DNA of 50,634 bases, from the NCBI GenBank assembly GCA_002431635.1, contig DJGH01000070.1, positions 1 to 50,634 of the forward strand, written 5' to 3'. This document shows, in pieces, positions 1 through 7,888 of this stretch (position 1 is the stretch's first letter; every line of letters begins with the position of its first letter). The position numbers and the translations under genes are program-made. The notes below the pieces were generated by a model. That model made no database searches. It was not told the DNA's origin and saw only the letters and a program-made list of their open reading frames with translations. This DNA comes from Petrotoga sp. UBA5851 (GTDB lineage Bacteria > Thermotogota > Thermotogae > Petrotogales > Petrotogaceae).

Positions 1-1763
1 ACTATCTGTTTATAACTCCTTCTAAAAACAGTGTTTATGTATATTCTGATTTTACAACTAAAGTGCTTGAATATACAGATATGATGACTTTAAAGGATGT
101 TTTCAACTCTCTTGGAGTTACATATGAGGAAGCAGACGATGAGGTAAGTATCCTCAGAGACGATAAACTTCTCATTTTCAGTATTTCAGATATTGTATTT
201 GGTTCGAAAGCCCAAGATATTAAGATAGAAAAATCAGATACGGTTTTCTTTAAAAAATATGAAAAATATGTTTTTGCCATGATTAATCAGAACATTACGA
301 AAGTTGAGTTTAAAAAGAAGGATGAGTTCACCGTATTGATGCTTTTGAGCAAACTCGGTATGAATCCTAAGGCAGTGGACTATATTAAATATGGGGATAA
401 AGAGCTCTCAGTTTCGGATGTTCTTACAGACAAAGCTTATATTATTATAGAGCCTTTGAAAAATACGGTTTATCTCAACGGTTCTTTCAAGTCTACAGGT
501 AAGATCAGCTTTGAATTTGATGAATCTCTTACCTTGGCAAAAATATTTTCTGTGGCAGGGTTTAAGGAGGACTTTTCGGGAAGGCTTATAGTAATAAATG
601 CAGGCGGAGTGTCTCTTGAATACAGGATAGATACGAAGGATATGTCAAAGTATCTTGATATAGCGGTTGAACCGCAGTCGGTTCTTGTGGCTTTTCCGGG
701 AGAACGTATAATTTATTCTGTCGGTGAGGTTGCCGATGTCATAGCTTACAAAGACGGCGATACTTTTTATGATATAGCTATGAGATATAAGCTTGATAAA
801 AGTTATGAAATACGTTACTCTTTAGAATCAACTCAAAGTACTGTTAATGCAGGAAATGTGGAAGTCCTTAAGAGTATTACGTTAAACGGTAAAGTATTTA
901 TGGAAGTTACAAAAAAAGTATCTGATTATATTGTTGTATATAAAGACGGTAATTCAAAGATATTTGAAGCCAAAAAACCTGTAAAGCTTATAGAGGCTTT
1001 TGATTCTATGCAGGGCTTTTCTCCTTCGGACAGGGGAGTCATCAAGGTATTTACAGGAGATACAATTGCTGCTACATACACAAATTACGATATTATAAAT
1101 CATCCGCTTACCGCTATTCCAAACGGTTCTTATGTTGTTATCCAGCCGGATGTGAAGTACAGCTATATAAATGTTTTTGGAAGTGTCGGATTTAACAGTA
1201 TAAGAACGGATATCCCCATTACGCTTGTTGAAATACTTGCACGTTCGGGCAACAACTGGTCTAATCAGTACGAAGTAGTTATCTATCGTCCGGATGAAAC
1301 CAGGGAGAGAATAAAAATTGAGGATATAGATCTTTTGAGCAGAACTTTTGTGGAGCCAGGGTCAATAGTCTATCTGCCCACCTACGATAAACAGATAATA
1401 TATATGCTCGGACAGGTAGGTGCTCCGGGAGTTGTGCAGTATGTGAAAGGCATGACGCTTTTTGATGCTCTGATAAGAGCAGGCGGAGTCAGGAAAGACG
1501 GAGAGCCTGCAAATGTCTTCCTTTTTAAGGACGGACCGGATAATCCGCCAATAACTCTTGATGTATCTCCGCTTTTCCGTAACAGTGTGAGCCTCAAGAG
1601 CAGTATGAATCCGGAACTTAAGCCCGGAGATATAGTATATGTGCCCAAGAGCCTTATGACTAACGTAGTGGAAGCCATGTCTACGGTAACCAGCTTCCTT
1701 GAGTTCATAAACTCTACTACTAACTCTGTTTACAATCTAGTCAATATTTTTGGTAAGAAATAG
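1..1763 (+). CDS. SLBB-domain polysaccharide export protein (5' end outside window)
   Basis: The reading frame is open from base 3 and has no credible start in the window, so the gene begins upstream; about 586 codons are visible. The protein contains repeated soluble-ligand-binding beta-grasp (SLBB) units. Clear ones lie around bases 460-610 (VYLNGSFKSTG), 1150-1310 and 1390-1680. The last ends in PGDIVYVPKS, the usual end of such a unit in Wza/capsule-export proteins. The C-terminus (NSVYNLVNIFGKK) is short and has no obvious membrane anchor. Proteins of this family form or line the export channel for surface polysaccharide. The Wzz gene 12 bases downstream supports that role. The polysaccharide-export (Poly_export) domain that usually precedes SLBB units would lie upstream and cannot be checked here. 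Confidence 0.8.
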   Translation, partial: YLFITPSKNSVYVYSDFTTKVLEYTDMMTLKDVFNSLGVTYEEADDEVSILRDDKLLIFSISDIVFGSKAQDIKIEKSDTVFFKKYEKYVFAMINQNITKVEFKKKDEFTVLMLLSKLGMNPKAVDYIKYGDKELSVSDVLTDKAYIIIEPLKNTVYLNGSFKSTGKISFEFDESLTLAKIFSVAGFKEDFSGRLIVINAGGVSLEYRIDTKDMSKYLDIAVEPQSVLVAFPGERIIYSVGEVADVIAYKDGDTFYDIAMRYKLDKSYEIRYSLESTQSTVNAGNVEVLKSITLNGKVFMEVTKKVSDYIVVYKDGNSKIFEAKKPVKLIEAFDSMQGFSPSDRGVIKVFTGDTIAATYTNYDIINHPLTAIPNGSYVVIQPDVKYSYINVFGSVGFNSIRTDIPITLVEILARSGNNWSNQYEVVIYRPDETRERIKIEDIDLLSRTFVEPGSIVYLPTYDKQIIYMLGQVGAPGVVQYVKGMTLFDALIRAGGVRKDGEPANVFLFKDGPDNPPITLDVSPLFRNSVSLKSSMNPELKPGDIVYVPKSLMTNVVEAMSTVTSFLEFINSTTNSVYNLVNIFGKK

Positions 1764-1775
1764 GGGGATTAGCTT

Positions 1776-3686
1776 ATGAATAATGAAATTAATGAAAGCT
1801 CAGAACTTTCCTTACAGGATATTTTTCGGATGCTTCTCAGACGAAAGTGGCTTATATTCTGGATTGTTTTTATAGCCGGAATAGTATCTGTTGTCATGGC
1901 TTTTATATTGCCTAAGGTATATGAAGCTCAGATGTTTCTTGAATTTAAGGAGACGGCTATGCAGCAGTATGGCTCGCTTACTTCAAGTGCTCTAGCTGGT
2001 CTGACGGGAAGCTCATCTTTCAGTGCATCTCCAGAGAACGAGATTCAGAAGATGAAGAATAGGGAGGTTTTGCGTAAGGTAGTACAAAAGCTTGAGCTTG
2101 TAAAGGTATTTAATGAAGGAAAAATTGACAGTAAGCTATCTTTAACCGAACAGGAGAATAAAGTGGTCGAAGGTCTTGTCGAAGATCTTTCGATTCAAAA
2201 TATCAAGAATACTTCCATTCTTAAGCTGAGCTATCAGTACAAGGATAAGAAGCTGGTATCAGAGATACTCTACTGGGTTTACTTCTATTATGAAGATTTC
2301 AACCGGCAGCTTACTAACAGTGATTATAATGATTTTTTAACGGCGTATAGTCCTATGTTTACAGATATATCAGGGCAGTATGAGGAAATAAACAAAAAAA
2401 TAATAGATTACGAGCTTAAAAACAAAGTATCCAGCGATTTCAACGCTATATCCCCTTTGTTTGATGCGTATGTGGCCAACTATTCCAGCGTACTTGGTAT
2501 AGATAAATCCAAAAAGGATCTTGAGATATCCATAAAAGCCTTTGAAAAACAGTACCTCGAGGTTGACGACAAGTTTAAAGAGGTTTTAAGTACAGAAGCC
2601 AATCCTAACCTCCAGAGTATAAAAAGTCAGATAATAACCTCCAAAATAGAGCTTGAAAGTGTTAAAGTGCTCTATCCAGGTTCTGCCAAGATAGGAGAGA
2701 TAGAGACCAAAATAAACACTTTGCAGCAGAATTTCAATGAAATTCTGAAAAATATACTGTCCAACAACCTATACTATCTTTCCAATATAGATCCGTCCTT
2801 GCTCCAGAAGTACATCGACATGAACATACAGTATCAGACGCTTGATATGGTGAAACTCAGTTCGGAGGAGCTTTTAAAGAAGTTTGATAAGGAGATATCC
2901 GGCAAATCTCCTGTTTTGTACGATTATTTTTTGCTCAAGCGTGACCAGAGTGTTCTAAGAAGCCAGTATGAGTATCTCAGAACCACTATTGAGCAGGCCA
3001 GGCTTAAGGACACTACATATCAGTCCAAGTTCAGGGTTCTTCAGCCGGCACAGACTCTTGACAAGCACATTAAGCCTAAGAAGATTACTGTTGTAGGTGT
3101 AGGCGGTGTTCTGGGAATATTTGTGGCTTTGCTTATTGCTTTTGTTATTGAACTAAAAGATAAAAAAATAAAGAGTTTTGAAGAGTTTAAGAGAGATTTA
3201 GGATATGGCGGATTCTCTGTGGGAATGCTTTTGAAAAATGAAAATGAAGGTGAATCTGTTGCGGGATATATAATAAAAACAAATCTTAAAAAGTTTGGTA
3301 TTATGGAGTTTGAAGGCGGATTGGAATCTGTCGGTTTAAAGTCCATCGGAAGGTGCAGTGAAATTATTACCAGTGCACTTCAGGGAATTGATAGTGAGTA
3401 TGCTGTTATAAATGTATCTGATTCTGATACGGCCAAAGTAAGCGTTGAAAATTACAGTGTTTTCGAAAAATCTGATAAAGCAGTGGTTAATATACATGCC
3501 AACAGCTTTAACGAGCTTTCGTCGTATAAGGACAGCCTTGAAAAAATACTTCTTATAATAAAAGAAAATCAGACCAGTTCGGATCTTGTGAGAAGGGTTT
3601 TGGAAAGCACCGATAAAGTCGTTTTTATCTATGTAAAATCGGCTATGGTCAAAGAAAAAAATAAAAAGAACAGAAAAGATAAATAA
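1776..3686 (+). CDS. Wzz-type polysaccharide chain-length determinant with degenerate kinase-like tail
   Basis: 636 residues. The ATG at 1776 is preceded by AGGGGGAT. An N-terminal Wzz domain leads into a first membrane helix at about residues 29-49. A long periplasmic region rich in predicted coiled coil (about 150-400) follows, then a second helix at about 436-456 (VVGVGGVLGIFVALLIAF). This is the usual polysaccharide co-polymerase topology that sets chain length with Wzy and the export channel. About 180 residues follow the second helix. They alternate strand- and helix-like segments as in BY-kinase/MinD domains (FGIMEF, YAVINVSDSD, DKAVVNIHA, DKVVFIYVKS) but contain no Walker A GxxxxGK[ST]. 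The tail is therefore probably non-catalytic. The gene follows the SLBB gene closely and is likely co-transcribed. A paralogue lies at 10822. Confidence 0.85.
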   Translation: MNNEINESSELSLQDIFRMLLRRKWLIFWIVFIAGIVSVVMAFILPKVYEAQMFLEFKETAMQQYGSLTSSALAGLTGSSSFSASPENEIQKMKNREVLRKVVQKLELVKVFNEGKIDSKLSLTEQENKVVEGLVEDLSIQNIKNTSILKLSYQYKDKKLVSEILYWVYFYYEDFNRQLTNSDYNDFLTAYSPMFTDISGQYEEINKKIIDYELKNKVSSDFNAISPLFDAYVANYSSVLGIDKSKKDLEISIKAFEKQYLEVDDKFKEVLSTEANPNLQSIKSQIITSKIELESVKVLYPGSAKIGEIETKINTLQQNFNEILKNILSNNLYYLSNIDPSLLQKYIDMNIQYQTLDMVKLSSEELLKKFDKEISGKSPVLYDYFLLKRDQSVLRSQYEYLRTTIEQARLKDTTYQSKFRVLQPAQTLDKHIKPKKITVVGVGGVLGIFVALLIAFVIELKDKKIKSFEEFKRDLGYGGFSVGMLLKNENEGESVAGYIIKTNLKKFGIMEFEGGLESVGLKSIGRCSEIITSALQGIDSEYAVINVSDSDTAKVSVENYSVFEKSDKAVVNIHANSFNELSSYKDSLEKILLIIKENQTSSDLVRRVLESTDKVVFIYVKSAMVKEKNKKNRKDK

Positions 3687-3711
3687 GAATCCTCCTTTAA
3701 GGAGGATTCTT
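3685..3711. terminator. Bidirectional terminator between convergent genes
   Basis: An 11-bp perfect inverted repeat (AAGAATCCTCC with GGAGGATTCTT, loop TTTAA) lies between the end of the Wzz gene (+) and the end of the small membrane protein gene (-). It overlaps both stop codons. The flanking U-tract is only moderate in either direction. Confidence 0.65.
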
Positions 3712-4273
3712 ATTTGTTAAGCAGTGTAAGTAAAAGGGTTGCAACTATAAAAATTGTTGTTGCAGTGAGAATCGTTATAAGTACAAATGTATCGGATACT
3801 ACTCCTGTGCTGCTGGTTGTAATACCTTTTTTTATATCGGTTTGATTTACCAGAAATTCAAACTCGTACAGATCTTTTTTGTTCATATAAGCTATACTTA
3901 GATTTAAAACCGCACAAAAATCAGGGGTTATAAGCTTGGCTGGGATTGTAGCAAGAGAAAGAACAAGTATTTGCTTGGGTTTGATTTCAAACTTCAGAGC
4001 CCTTAATTCATCAGGTGAATCCTGGCGTCTGAATGACGGATAACTCACCTGCTCAAGAGCCTTAAAAGATATATCAGACAGATGTATGCTCTTAGCAGAG
4101 GTTTCTGATGAATTTTCAAATATAATATTTATTGAGGGAGTACCTTGCTCTGTCAATGAATAAACAGCTTTTACAAACAGATCGCTGTCGATATTCTTTT
4201 TTATGACATTTTCATAGCAAAAACAACAGCTTGCAATAATAATGAGTAAAACAAAAGTAACATTTTTTTTCAT
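3710..4273 (-). CDS. Small envelope protein of unknown function, possible lipoprotein with C-terminal membrane helix
   Basis: 187 residues; I do not recognise the family. The N-terminus is a hydrophobic signal (MKKNVTFVLLIIIASCC) in which IIASC resembles a lipobox, so Cys16 could be lipidated, though a second cysteine follows directly. The middle (about 30-145) looks like one soluble beta-rich domain. The C-terminus (about 158-184, FVLITILTATTIFIVATLLL) is a strong membrane helix followed by a short positive tail. A lipid anchor plus a C-terminal helix would be unusual; a simple signal-anchor or double-pass protein is the alternative. The ATG is preceded by AAGGGGGC. A TATAAT hexamer on this strand (4324-4329) lies upstream but lacks a clear -35. 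The gene converges on the Wzz gene and no function can be inferred. Confidence 0.65.
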   Translation of the reverse strand: MKKNVTFVLLIIIASCCFCYENVIKKNIDSDLFVKAVYSLTEQGTPSINIIFENSSETSAKSIHLSDISFKALEQVSYPSFRRQDSPDELRALKFEIKPKQILVLSLATIPAKLITPDFCAVLNLSIAYMNKKDLYEFEFLVNQTDIKKGITTSSTGVVSDTFVLITILTATTIFIVATLLLTLLNK

Positions 4274-4597
4274 GAAGCCCCCTTAAAATGATTAAAAAAT
4301 CAGAATGCACTATAATTAATTCTATTATACATTAAATTTACATTGTGGCATCTGTGTTAATAAAAAAGTTACCAATTATACAACAAGCCGGAAATAATTT
4401 TGAAGCTATACTTTAGAAAGCGGTTATTTATTTTTATTCTTCCTTTGAAGCATTCCTGTAAGGAATGAGGTGGTGTTCAAGGTGACGGTGGATGTTTGAC
4501 AGAATACATCCCTCCCGGCTAACGCCGTACTCCCCTGAAGGGGAGATTTGAAAGTCATTTAATTTGATAGTACGATATTTTTATAGGGAGGTTTCTT
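4274..4597. other. Intergenic region between divergent small genes, no gene seen
   Basis: 324 bases with no credible coding frame. The left part is A+T-rich and should hold the promoter of the minus-strand gene (TATAAT on the minus strand at 4324-4329). The right part holds the palindromic element at 4451-4544. A possible plus-strand promoter, TTGAAA-17-TACGAT (4548-4576), immediately precedes the ribosome binding site AGGGAGG (4585-4591), but it leaves almost no leader and is weak evidence. Confidence 0.6.
4451..4544. repeat. Cluster of four short palindromes (intergenic palindromic element)
   Basis: Four stem-loops stand side by side: CATTCC/GGAATG (4451-4467), GGATGT/ACATCC (4490-4511), CGG/CCG around CTAACG (4516-4527) and TCCCCT/AGGGGA (4531-4544). 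The segment is clearly G+C-richer than its surroundings. Its layout resembles interspersed palindromic repeats found in many copies in some bacterial genomes. Only one copy is seen in this window, so its repeat nature is inferred. Confidence 0.5.
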
Positions 4598-5314
4598 ATG
4601 AAGAAGTTTATTATGGTTGTTGGAGTTGTACTTCTGTCGCTCAGCATTTTTGCTCTTACTGTAGGAGAAGCTGTGGATATGGTCAAGAAAGCTAACTTTT
4701 ATGATTATCCTGCTGATTCATGCGCTACTGTAGGAGAGGCATTTGACTACTTTTTTTCCAGACCGCGCTGGGATGCTTTTATTTCAAAAAACAACTATCT
4801 TATTGTAGAGTTTAACGGAATGGCTCTTGTGGAAGAAAAGCCGTCTCATATAAGGATTCAGTTTACTGTCGATCCTTCTTCAAAACAGTGGCAGGTCAGC
4901 TATCTGGGGATTGATGAAAAAGATATGAAGCTGAGCCTTATCGCCGATATCGTTAAGAGAGTCTATGAAAAGCCTGTTGATGATATAGATAAAGATGATC
5001 TTGATATCGTATACATGGTTTATAGCGGGAAGTTTGATGATTATCCGGAATTTGCTATCGGAGAGGCATTTGATGATTTTTTTGTATCTCCAAGATGGGA
5101 TGTCTTTACAGCATCGGACTCAACTATAGTGGTACAGTTCAACGGAACTGCGTTTGAAGAGGATGAAGGGTATGATATCATGCTTCAGTTTACTGTCGAA
5201 CCGGATAAGGAAAGCTGGTATGTCAGTTATTTTGAAGTTGACGGTAATCAGCAGGAGCTGAGTTTACTGCCTGATCTTCTGAAATATATCTTTACCGTTT
5301 TCAGCTATAATTGA
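4598..5314 (+). CDS. Exported protein with two copies of one small domain
   Basis: 238 residues, starting at the ATG after AGGGAGG. A signal peptide (MKKFIMVVGVVLLSLSIFA) is followed by two copies of the same domain. Copy one spans about residues 40-125 and copy two about 145-235. Shared landmarks are GEAFDYFFSRPRWDAF against GEAFDDFFVSPRWDVF, VEFNGMA against VQFNGTA, IQFTVDPSSKQWQVSY against LQFTVEPDKESWYVSY, and then LSL. Single-copy versions of this GEAFDxFF...W unit are common as small hypothetical proteins in Firmicutes and other bacteria; their function is unknown to me. No lipobox is present. It stands alone between a palindromic element and a strong terminator. Confidence 0.7.
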   Translation: MKKFIMVVGVVLLSLSIFALTVGEAVDMVKKANFYDYPADSCATVGEAFDYFFSRPRWDAFISKNNYLIVEFNGMALVEEKPSHIRIQFTVDPSSKQWQVSYLGIDEKDMKLSLIADIVKRVYEKPVDDIDKDDLDIVYMVYSGKFDDYPEFAIGEAFDDFFVSPRWDVFTASDSTIVVQFNGTAFEEDEGYDIMLQFTVEPDKESWYVSYFEVDGNQQELSLLPDLLKYIFTVFSYN

Positions 5315-5330
5315 AGGCCATGTCTTATTA

Positions 5331-5380
5331 AAGTGACCCCCTTTCATTAGATTCTGTTGTCTAACAAAAGGGGGTCGCTT
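5331..5380. terminator. Bidirectional terminator between convergent genes
   Basis: A long inverted repeat of about 14 bp (AAGTGACCCCCTTT with AAAGGGGGTCGCTT, one G-T wobble) encloses a loop of about 22 bases that itself contains TTAG/CTAA. It lies between the ends of the duplicated-domain gene (+) and rfbB (-) and can serve both. Confidence 0.75.
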
Positions 5381-5393
5381 CATTATTAAAGGT

Positions 5394-6455
5394 TTATTGT
5401 TTATTGTAATTTATGCTGTAAAACCGCATATACTCTCCGGAAATTACACTTTCAGTCCATTTCTGGTTTTGAAGATACCACTCAACTGTTTTAGATATGC
5501 CCTCATTAAACATTACGCCTGGTTCCCAGTCAAGATCTTTTTTAATCTTTTCTGGTGAGATGGCATACCGTCTGTCATGACCCAGTCTGTCAGTTACGTA
5601 CTCAATAAGGGTTTCGTTTATTTTCTGATCGGATGTTTTTTCCTGCACAAGCCTGATAATAGTTTTTACAATATAGATATTTTCTTTTTCGTTGTGTCCG
5701 CCTATGTTATATATCTTCCCTGGTTCTGCTTTCTCAAAAACAACATCTATTGCCCTGCAGTGATCTGTAACGTAAAGCCAGTCACGTACCTGTTTTCCAT
5801 CACCGTATACCGGAAGTTTTTTATGATTAAGACAGTTATTTATTATAAGGGGGATAAGTTTTTCCGGAAACTGGTAAGGACCATAGTTGTTTGAGCATCT
5901 GGTTATATTGACAGGCATGCCGAAGGTGTCAAAATAAGCCTTCACGAAGAAATCTGCGCTTGCTTTGCTTGCCGAATAGGGTGAGTGAGGATCAAGAGGG
6001 GTACTTTCATAAAAATAACCGGTTTGTCCAAGTGATCCGTAAACTTCATCGGTGGATACCTGAAGAAATTTTTTTTCTTTATCCCACCTTCCATTCTTAA
6101 ACCAGAAGGCTTTGCACGTATCCAAAAGAGTTTGGGTGCCAAGAATGTTGGTTTTAAGGAATATCTGGGGATCATGGATAGACCTGTCTACATGGCTTTC
6201 GGCTGCGAAGTTTATAACTCCGTCAATACTGTGTGCTTCAAAAATTTCTTTCATTTTCTGTGCATCGCAGATATCTGCTTTTATAAATTCAAATCTTTTC
6301 GCTGATTCACTGTCAAGTGACTCAAAATTAGCCGTGTTTCCGGCGTAGGTAAGCTTATCTATGCCGATTATTTTGGAGTCTTTGTGAGCCTGGAGATAAT
6401 GATAAAGGAAGTTGCTTCCGATAAACCCTGCCACGCCCGTAACCAAAAGATTCAT
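5394..6455 (-). CDS. rfbB: dTDP-glucose 4,6-dehydratase
   Basis: 353 residues, normal length for RmlB/RfbB. It converts dTDP-D-glucose to dTDP-4-keto-6-deoxy-D-glucose in the cytoplasm using bound NAD. Visible hallmarks are the N-terminal Rossmann motif (GVAGFIGSNF), the acidic pair after the catalytic Thr in STDEVYG, the YSASK active-site Tyr/Lys (YxxxK), and the substrate-loop motif RCSNNYGPYQFPEKLIP. The start is the ATG preceded by GGGAGGGATACGC. It lies 15 bases downstream of wecB in the same direction and is probably co-transcribed with it. Its partner rmlA (25200) and a 4-keto-sugar aminotransferase (24076) are in the large polysaccharide operon, so the product likely feeds an amino-deoxyhexose. 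rmlC and rmlD are absent from the window. Confidence 0.95.
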   Translation of the reverse strand: MNLLVTGVAGFIGSNFLYHYLQAHKDSKIIGIDKLTYAGNTANFESLDSESAKRFEFIKADICDAQKMKEIFEAHSIDGVINFAAESHVDRSIHDPQIFLKTNILGTQTLLDTCKAFWFKNGRWDKEKKFLQVSTDEVYGSLGQTGYFYESTPLDPHSPYSASKASADFFVKAYFDTFGMPVNITRCSNNYGPYQFPEKLIPLIINNCLNHKKLPVYGDGKQVRDWLYVTDHCRAIDVVFEKAEPGKIYNIGGHNEKENIYIVKTIIRLVQEKTSDQKINETLIEYVTDRLGHDRRYAISPEKIKKDLDWEPGVMFNEGISKTVEWYLQNQKWTESVISGEYMRFYSINYNKQ

Positions 6456-6470
6456 GCGTATCCCTCCCTG

Positions 6471-7523
6471 TTATTGTAAGATAGCTTTTGTTATTTTCGC
6501 TGCAGCATCTCCATTTCCGTATATATTGTCTGGATATGCCATACGTTCATTCATTGCTTTTATAGTGTTTTCATATATCTGCGAAGGACTGCTCAGGATA
6601 TTCCAGCCGCAGTCTGTAAGCTCTCGCCAGCCTGTATCTGGCATTACTATTACTCCCCTTTTTCCTGCATAATAAGATTCTTTCTGAAGTCCGCCGCTGT
6701 CGGTTACAACCAGCCTGCTTGCCTTTACAAGAGCTTGTAGCTGAAGGTAGCCTATCGGGTCGGTTACATCAAAAAGCATTTTCTTTCCCAGAGTCGTGGC
6801 CAGTTTCTTTGTTCTGGGATGTATAGGAAACAGTACTTTTATTTCTTTTGAAAGCCTGTTTAAACCGTCGATTATCTGAGAAAGTTTTTCAGGGTTATCC
6901 GTGTTGAAATCTCTGTGTATAGTCGCAAGAACAAAGCCGTTTTTTTCAAGACTGTACTCTTTAAGAGCTTGTGAGGTATCAAAAAGTTTTTCCATTTTTG
7001 TGTATACATCATACATGGTGTCACCGACAAACTCAACTCCATCTTTTATTCCCTCACAGTCAAGGTTTTTCACGGAAAGCATGCTGGGACAGAAAAGAAA
7101 GTTTGAAATCCTGTCTGTAAGTACCCTGTTTATTTCTTCCGGCATGTCTTTAGGTTTCTGTCTTATCCCGGCTTCTACGTGGGCAATCGGAACTTTGAGT
7201 TTTACTGATGCAATTGCTCCTGCAAGTGTGGTGTTGGTGTCTCCGTAGACCAGAACCATGTCCGGTTTTTCTTTTATTACTATTGCTTCAAAGGCTTCAA
7301 GGATTCTGCCTGTCATCTGTCCGTGTGTGGCAGAGCCTACATTCAGGTTATAATCAGGTGATTTTATGTCTAGGCTCTTAAAAAATATATCTGACATATT
7401 GTAATCATAGTGTTGTCCTGAATGAACAAGTATTTCTGTTATTCCTTGTTTTCTGAACTCCCAATTTATGACAGCCTCTTTTACAAACTGCGGCCGTGCG
7501 CCTACAAGAGATATGACCTTCAT
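6471..7523 (-). CDS. wecB: UDP-N-acetylglucosamine 2-epimerase, non-hydrolysing
   Basis: 350 residues, matching the WecB/MnaA family, which interconverts UDP-GlcNAc and UDP-ManNAc. Family landmarks are the N-terminus VGARPQFVKE, HSGQHYDYNMS, the acidic and histidine motifs DTNTTLAGA and HVEAGIRQ, FPIHPRTKK, and the UDP-binding TDSGGLQKES followed by GVIVMPDTGWREL. The ATG is preceded by AAAGGAG. It is the first gene of the two-gene unit wecB-rfbB, with a promoter candidate at 7577-7585. No UDP-ManNAc dehydrogenase is in the window, so the ManNAc unit may be used directly or oxidised by an enzyme elsewhere. Confidence 0.93.
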   Translation of the reverse strand: MKVISLVGARPQFVKEAVINWEFRKQGITEILVHSGQHYDYNMSDIFFKSLDIKSPDYNLNVGSATHGQMTGRILEAFEAIVIKEKPDMVLVYGDTNTTLAGAIASVKLKVPIAHVEAGIRQKPKDMPEEINRVLTDRISNFLFCPSMLSVKNLDCEGIKDGVEFVGDTMYDVYTKMEKLFDTSQALKEYSLEKNGFVLATIHRDFNTDNPEKLSQIIDGLNRLSKEIKVLFPIHPRTKKLATTLGKKMLFDVTDPIGYLQLQALVKASRLVVTDSGGLQKESYYAGKRGVIVMPDTGWRELTDCGWNILSSPSQIYENTIKAMNERMAYPDNIYGNGDAAAKITKAILQ

Positions 7524-7576
7524 TTTTTTCTCCTTTGGATAAATAGTATTTCGAATTTTAATCCGACAACAGATTT

Positions 7577-7585
7577 ATTATATCA
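7577..7585 (-). promoter_or_regulatory. Extended -10 promoter candidate for wecB-rfbB
   Basis: On the minus strand TGATATAAT is an extended -10 (TGnTATAAT). No good -35 is present at the normal distance, which fits an extended -10 promoter. It would start transcription about 45-50 bases upstream of wecB and downstream of the tRNA terminator. Confidence 0.5.
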
Positions 7586-7633
7586 TGATTTTGACGTTTG
7601 ACATACCTGCATGCCTGTGTTAGAATATAGGGT

Positions 7634-7662
7634 GAAAAAAGAAGAACCTTTTCAGGTTCTTC
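7634..7662 (-). terminator. Intrinsic terminator of tRNA-Gln
   Basis: An 8-bp inverted repeat (AAGAACCT with AGGTTCTT, 4-base loop) is followed on the minus strand by a run of six T. It lies 10 bases beyond the tRNA 3' end and separates it from wecB. Confidence 0.85.
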
Positions 7663-7671
7663 TTTGATGTT

Positions 7672-7745
7672 TGGCTGGGAGAGGCGGATTCGAACCACCA
7701 TAGTCGGATCCAGAGTCCGAAGTCCTGCCGTTGGACGATCTCCCA
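7672..7745 (-). tRNA. tRNA-Gln (anticodon CUG)
   Basis: 74 bases including an encoded CCA. The minus strand folds as a complete cloverleaf: acceptor TGGGAGA/TCTCCCA (7 bp), D arm GTCC...GGAC, anticodon stem TCGGA/TCCGA with loop CTCTGGA (anticodon CTG), a 4-base variable region, and T stem GGTGG/CCGCC with loop TTCGAAT. The discriminator base is G, followed by CCA. The weak U-A first pair of the acceptor is typical of tRNA-Gln. Confidence 0.96.
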
Positions 7746-7760
7746 AAGCGTACATGCAAA

Positions 7761-7789
7761 ATTATAACACAAACAACCATGTCTGTCAA
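7761..7789 (-). promoter_or_regulatory. Consensus sigma-70 promoter for tRNA-Gln
   Basis: On the minus strand TTGACA (7784-7789) is separated by 17 bases from TATAAT (7761-7766). Both hexamers and the spacing are perfect matches to the primary-sigma consensus. The predicted start lies about 8 bases before the tRNA 5' end. Confidence 0.9.
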
Positions 7790-7888
7790 TAAAAATATTT
7801 GAACTTTTTTTTAATTTTTAAGTCTAATAATTTTGGTGCTTCATTTATGAAACTCTTCAAAATTTCTGCAACACAAGGGGGTAATAAG

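Noticed and set aside
5577..7248. Several plus-strand open frames inside rfbB and wecB
   Set aside because: They lie antisense to clearly conserved enzymes, lack ribosome binding sites and show no family features.
7558..7755. A 65-codon open frame on the minus strand
   Set aside because: It runs through the tRNA-Gln gene, its promoter edge and its terminator, and has no ribosome binding site; the RNA gene explains the sequence.
7799..7888. Extension of rpoD to an upstream start at 7799
   Set aside because: No ribosome binding site is present there, and the added 30 residues read like an untranslated leader. AAGGGGGTAAT precedes the ATG at 7889.
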